The notes: generated by a model not told the origin, from the sequence alone. A stretch of 64,000 nucleotides of DNA from Anaerovorax sp. IOR16 (GCF_017168145.1 NZ_JADQTL010000009.1:496001-560000), one strand, 5' to 3'. Shown: positions 1 through 12,158, counted from the stretch's first letter. Made by a program: numbers and translations.

Positions 1-570
1 GCTTTTAATGTCAAGCATCCAAAAATAAAAATGGAAGTAATGAGCTATAAAAGACCGGGACTAATCAGGGGCATCAAAGACGGAGAAATTGATTTTGGTG
101 TTATCATGGCTGAGGATGAAAAATACGAAAATCTTGAAATTCATGAACTGAACACGGTAAAATACAGTTTCATTGTGGGTCCGAAATATAAGGATATGAC
201 GAAACGGAATTGGACTTTAGAAGAAATTATAGAGTATCCAATCATTTCTCTGGAAAAAGATATGAGTGCGAGAAAACATATAAATGATTATTTTCTTGGA
301 AATGGGTTGTTGTTTCGCCCTGATATTGAGTTGACTACGACATCTTTAATTGTTCCTTTTGCAGAACGAAATTTAGGGATTGGAATTGTAGCGCACCATT
401 TTGCTGAAGATTCCATGCATCAGCAAAGATGCTTTGAAATTCATGTTACACCGGCGATACCGGATCGAAGAGCCTGTGTTATAAATGGGAAAAAACATTC
501 CATTTCTTTAGCGGCAAAACAGTTCTTGACCGAAATTTTTTCAGATGAAGAGGATGAAAAAAAGTTGTAA
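1..570 (+). CDS. LysR-family transcriptional regulator, 3' part only
   Basis: The frame is open from the first base, so the N-terminal winged helix-turn-helix lies outside the window. What remains, about 189 residues, looks like the periplasmic-binding-protein-like effector domain of LysR regulators. It shows the typical 'hP.I.ME' opening, the 'L..GIKDGEIDFGVI' stretch, and a late 'VPFAERNLGIGIVAHHFA' segment. The C-terminus is charged. It sits immediately before the ATP synthase operon, whose promoter begins just after its stop codon. No functional link to ATP synthase is implied. The effector and targets cannot be told from this fragment. Confidence 0.8.
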   Translation, partial: AFNVKHPKIKMEVMSYKRPGLIRGIKDGEIDFGVIMAEDEKYENLEIHELNTVKYSFIVGPKYKDMTKRNWTLEEIIEYPIISLEKDMSARKHINDYFLGNGLLFRPDIELTTTSLIVPFAERNLGIGIVAHHFAEDSMHQQRCFEIHVTPAIPDRRACVINGKKHSISLAAKQFLTEIFSDEEDEKKL

Positions 571-590
571 TTGACATAAGTATTATTTAT

Positions 591-619
591 TTTACAAAAA
601 ACCTTATATCCTCTATTAT
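591..619 (+). promoter_or_regulatory. sigma-A promoter of the ATP synthase operon
   Basis: TTTACA at 591-596, a 17-base spacer, and TATTAT at 614-619 form a near-consensus housekeeping promoter. It lies between the LysR stop codon and atpB. The predicted transcription start near 626 leaves a leader of about 125 nt. Confidence 0.6.
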
Positions 620-669
620 TGTTCTAGTGATGAACAATGCCAAGAGAGGATGCCAATATGCATTAAATC

Positions 670-706
670 ATAGAGGTAACGTTAACGCGATGCTTCTATT
701 TTTTTT
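670..706 (+). terminator. possible leader hairpin followed by a U-run upstream of atpB
   Basis: ATAGAGG (670-676) can pair with CTTCTAT (693-699, one G-U pair), and a run of eight T follows. It lies inside the presumed atp leader, so it would act as an attenuator rather than an end-of-operon terminator. The stem is short and AT-rich, so this is a weak call. Confidence 0.25.
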
Positions 707-751
707 GAGGCTTTGAATCGTACAGTAATAAAGGAAAGGAGTCGATGAGTT

Positions 752-1444
752 TTGGATACGCTATCAGAGGAGTTGATACATAGGTTAAATACGGAAGTCT
801 TTTTTGAAATTCCCATTTTTGGCGGAATACCAATTTCTCAAAGTGTGGTTGCTACCTGGGGTATTATGGCTATCTTAGTTTTGGGCTCCATATTGCTGGT
901 TCGAAATTTAAAAATTGTTCCGGGAAGAAAGCAGATTGCTTTAGAGATTGTAGTCGGTGGATTTTTAAAAATGTTTTATGGGATTTTAGGGGAATCCGGA
1001 AAGCAGTATGCACCTTATTTGACGACAGTACTGATTTACATTGGAATTGCAAATCTTACCGGGGTTGTTGGAGTAGCACCGCCGACAAAAGATTTAAATG
1101 TAACAGCGGCATTGGCTTTTATGAGTATTATCCTTGTTGAATATGCAGGAATTCGAACCAAGGGGTTGTTCGGATGGTTCAAGAGTTTTGCTGAACCAAT
1201 GGCAATTATTACGCCAATTAAAATCATGGAAGTCTTTATGCGACCGCTATCGCTTTGCATGCGTATGTTCGGAAATATTTTTGGAAGCTTTGTTGTGATG
1301 GAGATGCTGATGATTGTTGCACCAGTGATTATTCCGGTTCCATTCAGCCTCTATTTTGATTTTTTTGACGGACTTGTGCAAGCATATGTGTTTGTATTTT
1401 TAACTTCTTTATTTATAAGGGAAGCGATTGAGATTGAAGGGTAA
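752..1444 (+). CDS. atpB: ATP synthase F0 subunit a
   Basis: This 230-residue, strongly hydrophobic protein has the subunit-a signature near residues 155-180 (PIKIMEVFMRPLSLCMRMFGN), including the conserved arginine that faces the c ring in 'MRPLSLCMRMFGN'. It forms the ion half-channels of the membrane F0 motor. The start is TTG at 752, set by the AAAGGAG at 736-742. The nearby ATG at 745 is in another frame and stops after 12 codons. It is the first gene of the atpBEFHAGDC operon. No atpI or atpZ precedes it; a LysR gene does. Confidence 0.93.
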   Translation: MDTLSEELIHRLNTEVFFEIPIFGGIPISQSVVATWGIMAILVLGSILLVRNLKIVPGRKQIALEIVVGGFLKMFYGILGESGKQYAPYLTTVLIYIGIANLTGVVGVAPPTKDLNVTAALAFMSIILVEYAGIRTKGLFGWFKSFAEPMAIITPIKIMEVFMRPLSLCMRMFGNIFGSFVVMEMLMIVAPVIIPVPFSLYFDFFDGLVQAYVFVFLTSLFIREAIEIEG

Positions 1445-1483
1445 AAAAAGAAAGAGAAAGAAAAAACGGCAGTTGCCGCATAA

Positions 1484-1726
<243 letters not shown>

Positions 1727-1745
1727 ATGCTGGAGGCGATGAAGA

Positions 1746-2183
1746 ATGACAGGATTAAATTGGAACTTTGTTTTTACCATAATCAATCTGATTGTCCTTT
1801 ATTTACTTATGCAGAAATTTTTATACCGTCCAATCATGAGTATTATGCAGCAAAGAGAACAGCTTATTAAAACGCAGCTGGATTCAGCTAAAAATACAGA
1901 GCAAGAAGCATTCGCATTAAAAGAAAAATATGAAACTTCTTTAGCAAGTGTAGAAAAAGAGGCGGATTTAATATTGAATCGTTCAAGAAGTCGTGCACAA
2001 GCAGAGTATGATTTGATTCTACAGGATGCAAATGCAGCTGCAAAGCAAGTAATGAAAGAGACAGAAAAAGAAATCGAGACAGAATGGGAAAAAGCAATAC
2101 AGAATATTTCTGATGAGATTGCTGCTCTTGCAGTATCGGCAGCGGAAAAAGCAATTGGACAACAAAAAAGCGGCGTTTTTTGA
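1746..2183 (+). CDS. atpF: ATP synthase F0 subunit b
   Basis: A 145-residue protein with one N-terminal membrane helix (about residues 5-27, ending LLMQKFLYRPI) followed by a long charged, Ala/Glu/Lys-rich coiled coil. This is the layout of the peripheral-stalk b subunit. The C-terminal part (EIAALAVSAAEKAI) is the usual delta-contacting segment. It is a little shorter than typical b subunits of about 160 residues. The SD GGAGGCGATGAAG immediately precedes the ATG. Position between c and delta confirms identity. Confidence 0.9.
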   Translation: MTGLNWNFVFTIINLIVLYLLMQKFLYRPIMSIMQQREQLIKTQLDSAKNTEQEAFALKEKYETSLASVEKEADLILNRSRSRAQAEYDLILQDANAAAKQVMKETEKEIETEWEKAIQNISDEIAALAVSAAEKAIGQQKSGVF

Positions 2184-2227
2184 TCAGAAAATGATGAACG
2201 CATTTTTGAAAGAAGAGGGTGTCAGCG

Positions 2228-2731
2228 ATGAACAAACAAGCCGACAGCTATGGAAGAGCGCTGTTTGAGATTGGAATTAAAAAAAGAATTATAGAGGAAA
2301 GCAGAAAACTTTATAGTAAGAATCCTGCTTTAAAAGAAGCGCTTTGTAATCCTTCCGTTACAAAAGAAGAAAAGCACCGAGTCATTGACGCGATTTTTTC
2401 TCCTAAGATACGGAATTTTTTAAAAGTTCTTTGTGATAATGGAAGTATGGATCAGTTCGAAGAGATTTATAGATCTTATGAAGGATGTTGCTTGGAAAGT
2501 GAAAATATTCTGACGGCAAAATTGATTTATGTAACAGAACCGCAAACAGAGCAGCTGGAAGCGATGAAACAAACGTTAGCATTAAAATATGATAAGGACA
2601 GTGTAAAGTTGGATATGAAGCAGGATGCTTCGTTAATCGGAGGATTTCTTTTAAGAGTTGGCGATGAGGAATACGATTATAGCGTAAAAGGCAGACTTGC
2701 GCAGCTTTACAAGAAACTCGCGTGGAGGTGA
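2228..2731 (+). CDS. atpH: ATP synthase F1 subunit delta
   Basis: A 167-residue OSCP/delta protein. The N-terminal helical domain starts at 'YGRALFEIG', and the C-terminal signature '[28 protein letters not shown]' spans roughly residues 135-162. It caps the alpha3beta3 head and joins it to subunit b. A GTG three codons upstream (2219) is in frame. The ATG at 2228 sits 8 bases after AAGAGGG, which is the better spacing, so that start was chosen. Confidence 0.9.
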   Translation: MNKQADSYGRALFEIGIKKRIIEESRKLYSKNPALKEALCNPSVTKEEKHRVIDAIFSPKIRNFLKVLCDNGSMDQFEEIYRSYEGCCLESENILTAKLIYVTEPQTEQLEAMKQTLALKYDKDSVKLDMKQDASLIGGFLLRVGDEEYDYSVKGRLAQLYKKLAWR

Positions 2732-2736
2732 AGGAA

Positions 2737-4239
2737 TTGGGCAATATTTGTGCTGAAGAAATTCTTTCGGTGTTAAAAAATGAAATTGAACATTATGAAG
2801 ATAAATCACAGATGCAGGAGGTAGGTACTGTTATTCGTGCCGGTGATGGAATTGCTACAGTCTATGGACTTTCTCGTGCAATGTATGGAGAGTTAGTGGT
2901 ATTTGAAACCGGAGTAGAAGGCATTGTACAAAGCTTGGAGGAAAAAACAGTTGGTGTCGTACTTCTAGGATCTGATCATGGAATTATAGAAGGTTCGAAG
3001 GTAAACCGAACTGGTGAAAGAGCCTGCGTTGGAGTTGGCGAAGAAATGATTGGACGTGTTGTTGATGCTCTTGGAAATCCAATCGATGGAAAAGGTAAGA
3101 TAAAGACGACGGAAAAGCGTCCGATAGAAAATCCGGCTCCCGGTGTAGTAGAACGAAAATCGGTATCGGAACCGATGTCTACCGGAATTTTAGCCATTGA
3201 CTCTATGTTTCCGATCGGAAGAGGTCAGCGTGAGCTAATTATTGGAGATCGTCAGACAGGAAAAACTTCCATTGCAGTAGATACCATTTTGAATCAAAAA
3301 GGAAAAGATGTTGTTTGTATCTATGTTGCCATTGGGCAGAAATCGTCTACGGTTGCACAGATTGTAAATACACTATCGAAACATGGTGCAATGGATTATT
3401 CCATTATAGTAGCTGCATCAGCAAGTGAATTGGCACCATTGCAGTATATTGCTCCTTATGCAGGTACCGCAATGGCAGAGTATTTTATGTATAGGGGCAA
3501 AGATGTTTTGATTGTTTATGATGATTTATCAAAGCATGCTGTGGCTTATCGTGCCATGTCTTTATTGCTCAAGCGTCCGCCTGGCAGAGAGGCTTACCCT
3601 GGAGATGTTTTTTATTTACATTCCAGATTGCTTGAACGTTCCAGTCGTTTGGATGAGGCACATGGAGGCGGTTCCATTACCGCTTTGCCGATTATTGAAA
3701 CCTTAGCAGGGGATGTTTCGGCTTATATCCCAACCAATGTCATTTCCATTACGGATGGGCAGATTTTTTTAGAAAGTGAATTATTTTTCTCTGGTATAAG
3801 ACCGGCGGTAAATGTAGGCTTATCGGTATCTCGTGTAGGTGGAGCCGCACAAACAAAAGCCATGAAAAAAGCTTCCGGAAATTTACGTATCGATTTGGCA
3901 CAGTATCGTGAGATGGAAGTGTTTACTCAGTTTAGCTCTGATTTAGATGCTTCTACGAAAGAATTGCTGGATCATGGTAGTCGTTTGATCGAGTTGCTCA
4001 AACAGCCATTGAATCAGCCGATGAGTTTGCATGCTATGGTAATTTCTCTTTGTGCAGCAAATCATAAACTTATGCTTGATGTACCACTAAAAGAGATTAA
4101 AACATTTCAAAGAAATATGCTTGCCTACATGGAAAAAGAGTATCATGCATTGGTACAGAAAATAGAACAGGAAAAGATTCTGACCGATGAAATGATTGAA
4201 GAAATTATAAGCGGTATTAAAGAATTTAAAAGCAGGTGA
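2737..4239 (+). CDS. atpA: ATP synthase F1 subunit alpha
   Basis: A 500-residue F1 alpha subunit with N-terminal beta-barrel, nucleotide-binding domain (Walker A GDRQTGKT at about 170-177) and C-terminal helical domain. It contains the family region '[17 protein letters not shown]'. The start was taken as TTG at 2737, eight bases after GGAGG (2724-2728). The in-frame GTG at 2722 would overlap atpH and lacks an SD. Five bases separate it from atpH. It provides the non-catalytic nucleotide sites of the head. Confidence 0.93.
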   Translation: MGNICAEEILSVLKNEIEHYEDKSQMQEVGTVIRAGDGIATVYGLSRAMYGELVVFETGVEGIVQSLEEKTVGVVLLGSDHGIIEGSKVNRTGERACVGVGEEMIGRVVDALGNPIDGKGKIKTTEKRPIENPAPGVVERKSVSEPMSTGILAIDSMFPIGRGQRELIIGDRQTGKTSIAVDTILNQKGKDVVCIYVAIGQKSSTVAQIVNTLSKHGAMDYSIIVAASASELAPLQYIAPYAGTAMAEYFMYRGKDVLIVYDDLSKHAVAYRAMSLLLKRPPGREAYPGDVFYLHSRLLERSSRLDEAHGGGSITALPIIETLAGDVSAYIPTNVISITDGQIFLESELFFSGIRPAVNVGLSVSRVGGAAQTKAMKKASGNLRIDLAQYREMEVFTQFSSDLDASTKELLDHGSRLIELLKQPLNQPMSLHAMVISLCAANHKLMLDVPLKEIKTFQRNMLAYMEKEYHALVQKIEQEKILTDEMIEEIISGIKEFKSR

Positions 4240-4243
4240 TTTC

Positions 4244-6546
<2,303 letters not shown>

Positions 6547-6549
6547 CAT

Positions 6550-6957
6550 ATGAGCAAAACCTTTGATTTAAAAATTGTAGCCAGCGATCGAGATTTTTTT
6601 GAAGGCAAATCGGAAATGATCATACTTCCGGCAATTGATGGAAATCATGGTGTGATGGCACAGCATGAATCTATGGTAACGGCAATTCAAGCTGGGGAAG
6701 TACGGTTTCAAGTCGACGGAGAATGGAAGATTGCTGCATTGGGTGATGGGTTTGCAGAAATTATGCCGGATTATGTGGTAGTAGTGGTTGATACCGCTGA
6801 ATGGCCGGAAGAAATCGATGTACGCCGCGCAGAAGAGGCGCGGGAGCGTGCAGAGGAGCGTTTAAGAAGCAAACAGGCATTGATGGAGTATTATCATTCG
6901 AAGGCGGCATTGTCCAGGGCTATGGCACGTTTAAAGGTTACGAAAAAGGTAAGATAA
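6550..6957 (+). CDS. atpC: ATP synthase F1 subunit epsilon
   Basis: A 135-residue protein with an N-terminal beta-sandwich (about residues 1-85; 'ILPAIDGNHGVMAQHESMVTAI' is the typical GxxGVLxxHxP-like segment) and a C-terminal two-helix domain rich in Arg, Glu and Ala. It belongs to the rotor and commonly damps ATP hydrolysis. It is the last gene of the operon; a Rho-independent terminator follows within 50 bases. Confidence 0.92.
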   Translation: MSKTFDLKIVASDRDFFEGKSEMIILPAIDGNHGVMAQHESMVTAIQAGEVRFQVDGEWKIAALGDGFAEIMPDYVVVVVDTAEWPEEIDVRRAEEARERAEERLRSKQALMEYYHSKAALSRAMARLKVTKKVR

Positions 6958-6967
6958 AGACTGAAAG

Positions 6968-7003
6968 AAAAAGGCGGCGCACTTCATGCGACCGCCTTTT
7001 AAA
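6968..7003 (+). terminator. Rho-independent terminator of the atp operon
   Basis: AAGGCGGCGCA (from 6971) pairs with TGCGACCGCCTT with a single bulge, and a short T-run follows. It is the only GC-rich hairpin between atpC and the convergent PucR gene. Confidence 0.8.
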
Positions 7004-7071
7004 ATAGTAATGTCCTTTCTTAAATTTTAATTGCTTATGAAGTTATACGATAATTGCAGTAAGATAAAAGC

Positions 7072-8253
7072 TTAAATCTGGAAGCATTGACTGCATTGAT
7101 GAATTTTGATTGCAATGGACAGTTGTTCTGCCTGAGACGGGTTTTTCCAGCTAAGACCTGTGATGGCAGTTATTTTATCAAGGCGATACCGAACCGTGTT
7201 TTCATGTTGCTTTAAGATCTCGGCTGCCTCGGAAATATTCTGACCGTAGTCTACGAAGGTCTCTAAAGTGGGAAGCAGCTTTGTGCCGTTTTCCATATCA
7301 TACTCTAAAACCTTTTCTAAGATACTTTTACAGAAATTCTGCATAGAAGGGCTGCTGCAGTGTGGAAGAAGCAGTTTAAAAATACCAAGATGATTAAAAT
7401 AGTGAATTTTTTTCTTTTCCTTCGAAATATTTAGGGAAGCGTATATGCTTTCTATGATGCTGTCAGAGTATTCATCAAGTTTATAGTGGCAGGCACTGAT
7501 GCCTGTTATAAATTCTTCTGAATCAGACAATACGGTATTTATCATTTTTTCAATAAAGTCTTCTTTATAAAATTCCGAAATATTATCGCAGGAATAAGTA
7601 AGAAGCATACCGTGTTTGTAATAGCACAGGCTTGTTCCCAAAGAGTTCAAAGGATTTTTTTGAAAAAGATTATAATATTTTTTAAACTGTACTTCGGTAA
7701 AAAAATCATTTCCACGGAAGTGAATCGTAAAAAATTGGTTTTCGGAGGATGGATTAATCATTTTTGCGTGTGTGATCCGTTCTGCTTCCGTTAACGGATG
7801 ATTCAAAAGTATGTCGATTTCCTTTTGGATAAAGTCTGTTGAAGCCATCAGGTTACTATGACTATCTATTTCGTATATTATTTTTTCAAAATATATTTTA
7901 TTCGATTCAATGAGAAAAATAGGGAAATTCATAGAATCAGCATAACGAATGATAGAATCACTGATCGGAAGCTTGAACACATTTTTAATTGCTAGTCCGC
8001 TTGCACCTTTTGCAACAAGGTGTTTGACCGCATCACTAACCAAGTAATGATTTTCTTTTGCATAGAGAAATGTGGTCAAAGCAAATTGTCCTTCATGAAA
8101 ATTAATGTGAAAATATTTGTTTTTCAGTGTTGGCTCCAGCTCGTAATCCAGTATGCCGGCATCTTTGATCACTCTTGAAAGCCCGCCTCGGCCGGCAATT
8201 ATCTTTACGCCGCCAGCAAAAGTACCATAAAAATCGGATACGGTATAATTCAT
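7072..8253 (-). CDS. PucR-family transcriptional regulator
   Basis: A 393-residue protein. The N-terminal PucR-type sensory region covers about residues 1-130 ('GRGGLSRVIKDAGILDYE...', 'LVAKGASGLAIKNVFKLP'). A GGDEF-like divergent middle follows. The C-terminal helix-turn-helix (about 330-390) contains 'FVDYGQNISEAAEILKQHENTVRYRLDKI', the hallmark of PucR and CdaR regulators. These usually govern purine or amino-acid catabolism as ligand-responsive activators. It is divergent from the aminotransferase/cyclodeaminase pair at 8501 and is its likely regulator (inference from position). Confidence 0.85.
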   Translation of the reverse strand: MNYTVSDFYGTFAGGVKIIAGRGGLSRVIKDAGILDYELEPTLKNKYFHINFHEGQFALTTFLYAKENHYLVSDAVKHLVAKGASGLAIKNVFKLPISDSIIRYADSMNFPIFLIESNKIYFEKIIYEIDSHSNLMASTDFIQKEIDILLNHPLTEAERITHAKMINPSSENQFFTIHFRGNDFFTEVQFKKYYNLFQKNPLNSLGTSLCYYKHGMLLTYSCDNISEFYKEDFIEKMINTVLSDSEEFITGISACHYKLDEYSDSIIESIYASLNISKEKKKIHYFNHLGIFKLLLPHCSSPSMQNFCKSILEKVLEYDMENGTKLLPTLETFVDYGQNISEAAEILKQHENTVRYRLDKITAITGLSWKNPSQAEQLSIAIKIHQCSQCFQI

Positions 8254-8319
8254 CTTCGTGCCTTTCTTTCTACATTTATAAATAAATATAAAAATAGAAT
8301 CTATCTTTTATAAATTTTA

Positions 8320-8359
8320 ACAATGATATAATTATGATATTTATACCATCAATCATTGT
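8320..8359. promoter_or_regulatory. inverted repeat in the divergent PucR/aminotransferase region
   Basis: ACAATGAT (8320-8327) and ATCATTGT (8352-8359) form a perfect 8-bp inverted repeat with 24 bases between them, in a very AT-rich 247-bp divergent region. It is a candidate binding site for the PucR protein; this is inferred only from symmetry and place. Confidence 0.35.
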
Positions 8360-8500
8360 CAATAGAATTATAACTTATTCTCCTGATTTGTATTGTAATT
8401 TATAACAAATAAATAAGATTGATTATGCCTTTGTTCTTAGATAGGCTGTTATTATAGATAGGAAATATCGCAGAAAGCGATGAGAAAGCAGGTGATGACT

Positions 8501-9625
8501 ATGATCAAAGAGTTTAAAGTGGAAACATGGCTGAATCCAAGAGATGCAAAGTGCAAGTATAATTTAGGAGCTAGCTGTGTAAAAGCAATGTCGCTGGAAG
8601 AACTGGCGGAAATCAGCGGGGAAAATAAGGATGAGCTGACTAACTATTTTATGCAGACACATCTTCACTATGGCGAGTTTGCAGGCTCAGAGCGTTTAAA
8701 AAAGGCGATAGCAGGTATTTATACTGAAAAAATTACTCCGGATATGGTTCTGACTCTTCACGGGGGAACCGGCGCAAACTCAACGGTAATTACCGGACTT
8801 TTGGAAAGAGAAGACAATGTCGTAGCGGTGCTTCCGAATTATCAGCAGCATTACTCAATTCCCGAAGCACTTGGAAATGAGGTGCGTATTCTTCATTTGG
8901 AGAAAGAAGAGGATTACAAAATAAATCCCGAGAAATTGGAAAAGCTGGTGGACTGCAATACAAAATTGATTACTTTCACCAATCCGAATAACCCTACCGG
9001 TGCGTATATGAGTGAAGATGAGCTGCAGCCGGTAATAGAAATCGCAAGAAAGAATGGCGCTTTTATTCTCAGCGATGAAATATATAGAGGATTGAGGGAA
9101 GACTATATGCCTTCAATCGTTGATCTCTATGAGAAAGGGATCGCAACAAGCAGTATGTCTAAGGTCTACTCTATGGCGGGAACAAGAGTCGGATGGGCTG
9201 TTGTGCCTGACGAGGCGGCTTATGAAATATTGTTTAACAGAAGATCCTATGACACGATTTGCAATGGAGTGTTTGATGAACTCATGGCTGCAATCTGCCT
9301 TGAAAACAATGAAAAAATTCTAAAGAGATCCAAAGAGATTGTATGTTCAAATAAAGCAATTGTAGATAAATGGTTAAAAAAACAGCCGCATTTAAAAGTT
9401 TACGGACAGACTTATACTTCAACAATGCTCGTTCATTATGACTACGAGATTGAAGTAGTGGAATTATGTGATGATATTTATGAGAAAACAGGTGTTTTGC
9501 TCTGCCACGGTGATTGTTTTGAAGAAGAAAAATGCTTCCGGCTCGGTTTTGGATTCGGAGATCAAACGCTTTTGAAAGATGGTCTGAAAACACTGGAAGA
9601 ATATTTAGCAAAGCTGGAAAAATAG
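8501..9625 (+). CDS. PLP-dependent aminotransferase, class I/II fold
   Basis: A 374-residue fold-type I enzyme. It shows NPNNPTG (about 161-167), the PLP-ring Asp in 'LSDEIYRG' (D192), and the Schiff-base lysine in 'SSMSKVYSMAGTRVGW' (K221). The N-terminus ('FKVETWLNPRDAKCKYNLGASCV') resembles the subgroup that includes capreomycidine-synthase-like enzymes acting on arginine derivatives; that resemblance is from memory and tentative. The start is ATG 8501, 8 bases after AGG. ATG 8480 lacks an SD. Nine bases separate it from the cyclodeaminase-like gene, so the two probably act in sequence. Confidence 0.85.
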   Translation: MIKEFKVETWLNPRDAKCKYNLGASCVKAMSLEELAEISGENKDELTNYFMQTHLHYGEFAGSERLKKAIAGIYTEKITPDMVLTLHGGTGANSTVITGLLEREDNVVAVLPNYQQHYSIPEALGNEVRILHLEKEEDYKINPEKLEKLVDCNTKLITFTNPNNPTGAYMSEDELQPVIEIARKNGAFILSDEIYRGLREDYMPSIVDLYEKGIATSSMSKVYSMAGTRVGWAVVPDEAAYEILFNRRSYDTICNGVFDELMAAICLENNEKILKRSKEIVCSNKAIVDKWLKKQPHLKVYGQTYTSTMLVHYDYEIEVVELCDDIYEKTGVLLCHGDCFEEEKCFRLGFGFGDQTLLKDGLKTLEEYLAKLEK

Positions 9626-9634
9626 GAGGAAGCG

Positions 9635-10630
9635 ATGGAAGTTATGATACTTGGACGCAAGGAAATTGAGAAAGTTCTTGAAATGCCTAAGGTAATAAAG
9701 GGCGTGGAGGAGGTATACAAGCTGAAAGCAGCAGGAAAAACAGTAGTATGGCCTCTGGTATCCTATGATTTTGAAGAAAAGAAAGCTGTTATGGACATTC
9801 GTTCCGGATGCGTATTCGGAGAGAACCTTCATGGATTAAAAATGCTGAATAATTTTCCGCTCAATGTGCAAAACGGACTTCCGCCCTTTAACGGGATGCT
9901 GATGATCTTTGATTCAGAGACGGGAATTCCGCTTGGTGTTATGGATGCATCCTATATTACTTGTATGAGAACCGGTGCAGCAGGTGCGATCGGAGCGAAA
10001 ACACTTGCAAGAGCAGATTCGGAAACACTTTTCATTTTAGGCGCGGGAAAACAGGCGGCTTATCAGATTAAGGCAAGTTTAATCTTAATGCCGCAAATTA
10101 AAAAAGTATATATTGCAGATGTAATTAATTCAGAGAATGCGGTTCACTTGGCGGAAGAATTTGAAAAAAGTATGGATTATGTACATTGCAGATTCGAAGC
10201 TGTCGGTAATCTTGAAAAAGCTGTGGGGGAAAGTGATGTGATTATTACCGTAACACCTTCGAGAAGTCCTGTAATAAAAAAAGAATGGATTAAGCCAGGT
10301 ACGCACTTCAGCTGTATTGGTGCCGATATGGAGGGAAAAGAAGAAATCGACCCGAAGATATTTGCCGGTGCTAGAATCTATGCAGATGATAAAGCACAGT
10401 GTATAAAAGTAGGAGAAATGGAGATCCCTTTGAGAGACGGTTACATTTCTGAGCAGGATATCTGCGGAGAAATCGGGCAGGTATTGGCAGGTCAGATCAA
10501 AGGAAGAGAGAGTCAGGAAGAAATTACAATTTTTGATGCAACTGGCTTAGCACTTTTAGATCTTGTGACTGGAAAATGTGCCATAGAACTGGCGAGAGAA
10601 AAAGGTCTTGGAATCAAAGCCGATATATAA
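9635..10630 (+). CDS. ornithine cyclodeaminase / mu-crystallin family enzyme
   Basis: A 331-residue NAD(P)-dependent enzyme of the OCD/mu-crystallin family. It has the substrate-carboxylate lysine in 'HGLKML' (K69), the conserved 'CMRTGAAGAIGAKTLAR' segment with R112, and the Rossmann motif 'ILGAGKQA' (about 134-141). A probable catalytic Asp lies in 'CIGADMEGKEEID'. Members deaminate ornithine to proline, oxidise alanine, or reduce cyclic imines, so the exact reaction cannot be read here. It is co-transcribed with the upstream aminotransferase. The neighbouring ureohydrolase and RocR-like regulator favour arginine- or ornithine-related substrates. Confidence 0.85.
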   Translation: MEVMILGRKEIEKVLEMPKVIKGVEEVYKLKAAGKTVVWPLVSYDFEEKKAVMDIRSGCVFGENLHGLKMLNNFPLNVQNGLPPFNGMLMIFDSETGIPLGVMDASYITCMRTGAAGAIGAKTLARADSETLFILGAGKQAAYQIKASLILMPQIKKVYIADVINSENAVHLAEEFEKSMDYVHCRFEAVGNLEKAVGESDVIITVTPSRSPVIKKEWIKPGTHFSCIGADMEGKEEIDPKIFAGARIYADDKAQCIKVGEMEIPLRDGYISEQDICGEIGQVLAGQIKGRESQEEITIFDATGLALLDLVTGKCAIELAREKGLGIKADI

Positions 10631-10637
10631 GTTATGT

Positions 10638-10687
10638 AAAAGAAAAGTCCTACCTGTTTTATGAAATTTGCAGGGGACTTTTCTTTT
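10638..10687. terminator. bidirectional terminator between convergent genes
   Basis: AAAAGAAAAGTCC (10638-10650) pairs with GGACTTTTCTTTT (10675-10687). The A-rich and T-rich arms let it work for the cyclodeaminase operon on plus and the sigma-54 activator on minus. Confidence 0.75.
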
Positions 10688-10730
10688 GTTATGCAGGAAA
10701 TATTATCAACAGGAATCTTTGATTTCACTA

Positions 10731-12113
10731 CTATAATAATCCGTATTTTTTTAATTTGTTATATAGGGTTTGACGTGATATGGAAAGTTCCTGTGCTGTT
10801 TTGGTAATATTAAAACGATTTTTTTCGAAGGAACTTTTAATGATAGTTTGCTCCAAAGTTTCAAGTTGGGTAGCCAAAGAAGAACCAGTGACCATATATT
10901 CGGAATAATCAGGCTCCGGAGCAGGAGATATTTTGATAGAAGATATGGTTTTAAGGGGATTCTTTATAAGAAGATAATCGGGAAGGTCGGATAAAGTAAT
11001 CATGCCGGAAGGCCTGATCGTGCAGGCGTATTCAATGACGTTTTTCAGTTCCCTTACATTTCCTTCCCAGGAATAGGAGCTGAATAAAGTCAGAACTTCT
11101 TTGTTAATACCTTTTACCTGGTGATTTAGTCTTGCATTGTAATAGCTGATATACGTATCACAAAGCAAAGGAATGTCATCGATACGTTCTCGAAGGGGTG
11201 GAATGGAAAAGCTGGCAACATTCAGGCGGAAAAAAAGGTCTTTCCTGAATTGCCCTCTTTGAACCATCTTATCAAGAGGTTCATTTGTAGAGGCGACGAT
11301 TCTGACATCGGTTTCTCTTTCGTAAGATTCACCGACACGACGGATGGATTTTGTTTCTATGGAACGGAGCAGCTTGCTTTGCAGTTCTAAAGACATCGAG
11401 TTGATTTCATCCAGAAACAGGGTGCCGCCTTTTGCCACTTCAAAAAGTCCAGCCTTATCCATTGCTCCTGTGAAACTTCCTTTTGTAGAACCGAACAAAA
11501 TACTTTCCATAAGATTGCTTGGGATTGCCGCGCAGTTTTGTATAATAAAAGGTTTTTCTTTTCTTTTACTGTTTGCATGAATTGTATGGGCGATCAATTC
11601 TTTTCCTGTTCCGGTCTCACCGTAGATTAAAATATTGGAATCGCCTCTGGCGAGCATTTTTAGCTTTTCAAAGCTGCCTTTAAAAGCTTTATTCTGAGTT
11701 ATAATATCATCGAAATTATATTTTGAAGAAAAAGGAATTTTCTTTTTGCGTCCGGAGGTGCTATTCAATTCCACGGACATGACGATTCCACCAATGACAC
11801 CTGTTTCGTTAATAAGAGGGTAGGCGGAATTGAGCGCCTTTTTTGCAATGCCATTGACTTCAAACTGTTGCAGTTCATTTACAATTACACTTTTTGTGTC
11901 CATTGCTCTGAATAGAGTAAAGTCCTCTCTTTTAAAAAAGGGATACAATTCAAAAATAGAACGTCCAATGGCATTTTCGTACCGTACCATATTGATTTCA
12001 TCATTATAGTCCTCATAATATAACACTTTACCGTTGGTATCACTAATCAGGATTGAGTCACTGTGACCAAATAACTCCTTAAATACTTTATCTGTCTTCA
12101 CATTTTTGTCCAT
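10731..12113 (-). CDS. RocR-like sigma-54-dependent activator (PAS-AAA+-Fis)
   Basis: A 460-residue enhancer-binding protein. A PAS-like sensor (about 15-115) precedes an AAA+ domain with Walker A GETGTGKE (165-172) and the sigma-54 contact loop GSFTGA (212-217; Ser replaces the usual first Ala). The C-terminal Fis-type helix-turn-helix contains 'ISRQTLYNKLKKYG'. The ATG at 12113 follows AAGGAGG; an upstream in-frame ATG at 12191 would lie beyond the promoter. Domain order matches RocR of Bacillus, which responds to arginine or ornithine. A textbook -24/-12 promoter on the other side of the intergenic region points to the ureohydrolase-TRAP operon as target. Confidence 0.88.
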   Translation of the reverse strand: MDKNVKTDKVFKELFGHSDSILISDTNGKVLYYEDYNDEINMVRYENAIGRSIFELYPFFKREDFTLFRAMDTKSVIVNELQQFEVNGIAKKALNSAYPLINETGVIGGIVMSVELNSTSGRKKKIPFSSKYNFDDIITQNKAFKGSFEKLKMLARGDSNILIYGETGTGKELIAHTIHANSKRKEKPFIIQNCAAIPSNLMESILFGSTKGSFTGAMDKAGLFEVAKGGTLFLDEINSMSLELQSKLLRSIETKSIRRVGESYERETDVRIVASTNEPLDKMVQRGQFRKDLFFRLNVASFSIPPLRERIDDIPLLCDTYISYYNARLNHQVKGINKEVLTLFSSYSWEGNVRELKNVIEYACTIRPSGMITLSDLPDYLLIKNPLKTISSIKISPAPEPDYSEYMVTGSSLATQLETLEQTIIKSSFEKNRFNITKTAQELSISRQTLYNKLKKYGLL

Positions 12114-12158
12114 CTTAGAAAGCCCTCCTTGTATGATAGTGTTACATATTGTCCAATT

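Noticed and set aside
745-783. 12-codon leader-peptide-like frame (ATG 745) overlapping the atpB start
   Set aside because: It shares the atpB SD, has no regulatory codon pattern and is probably chance.
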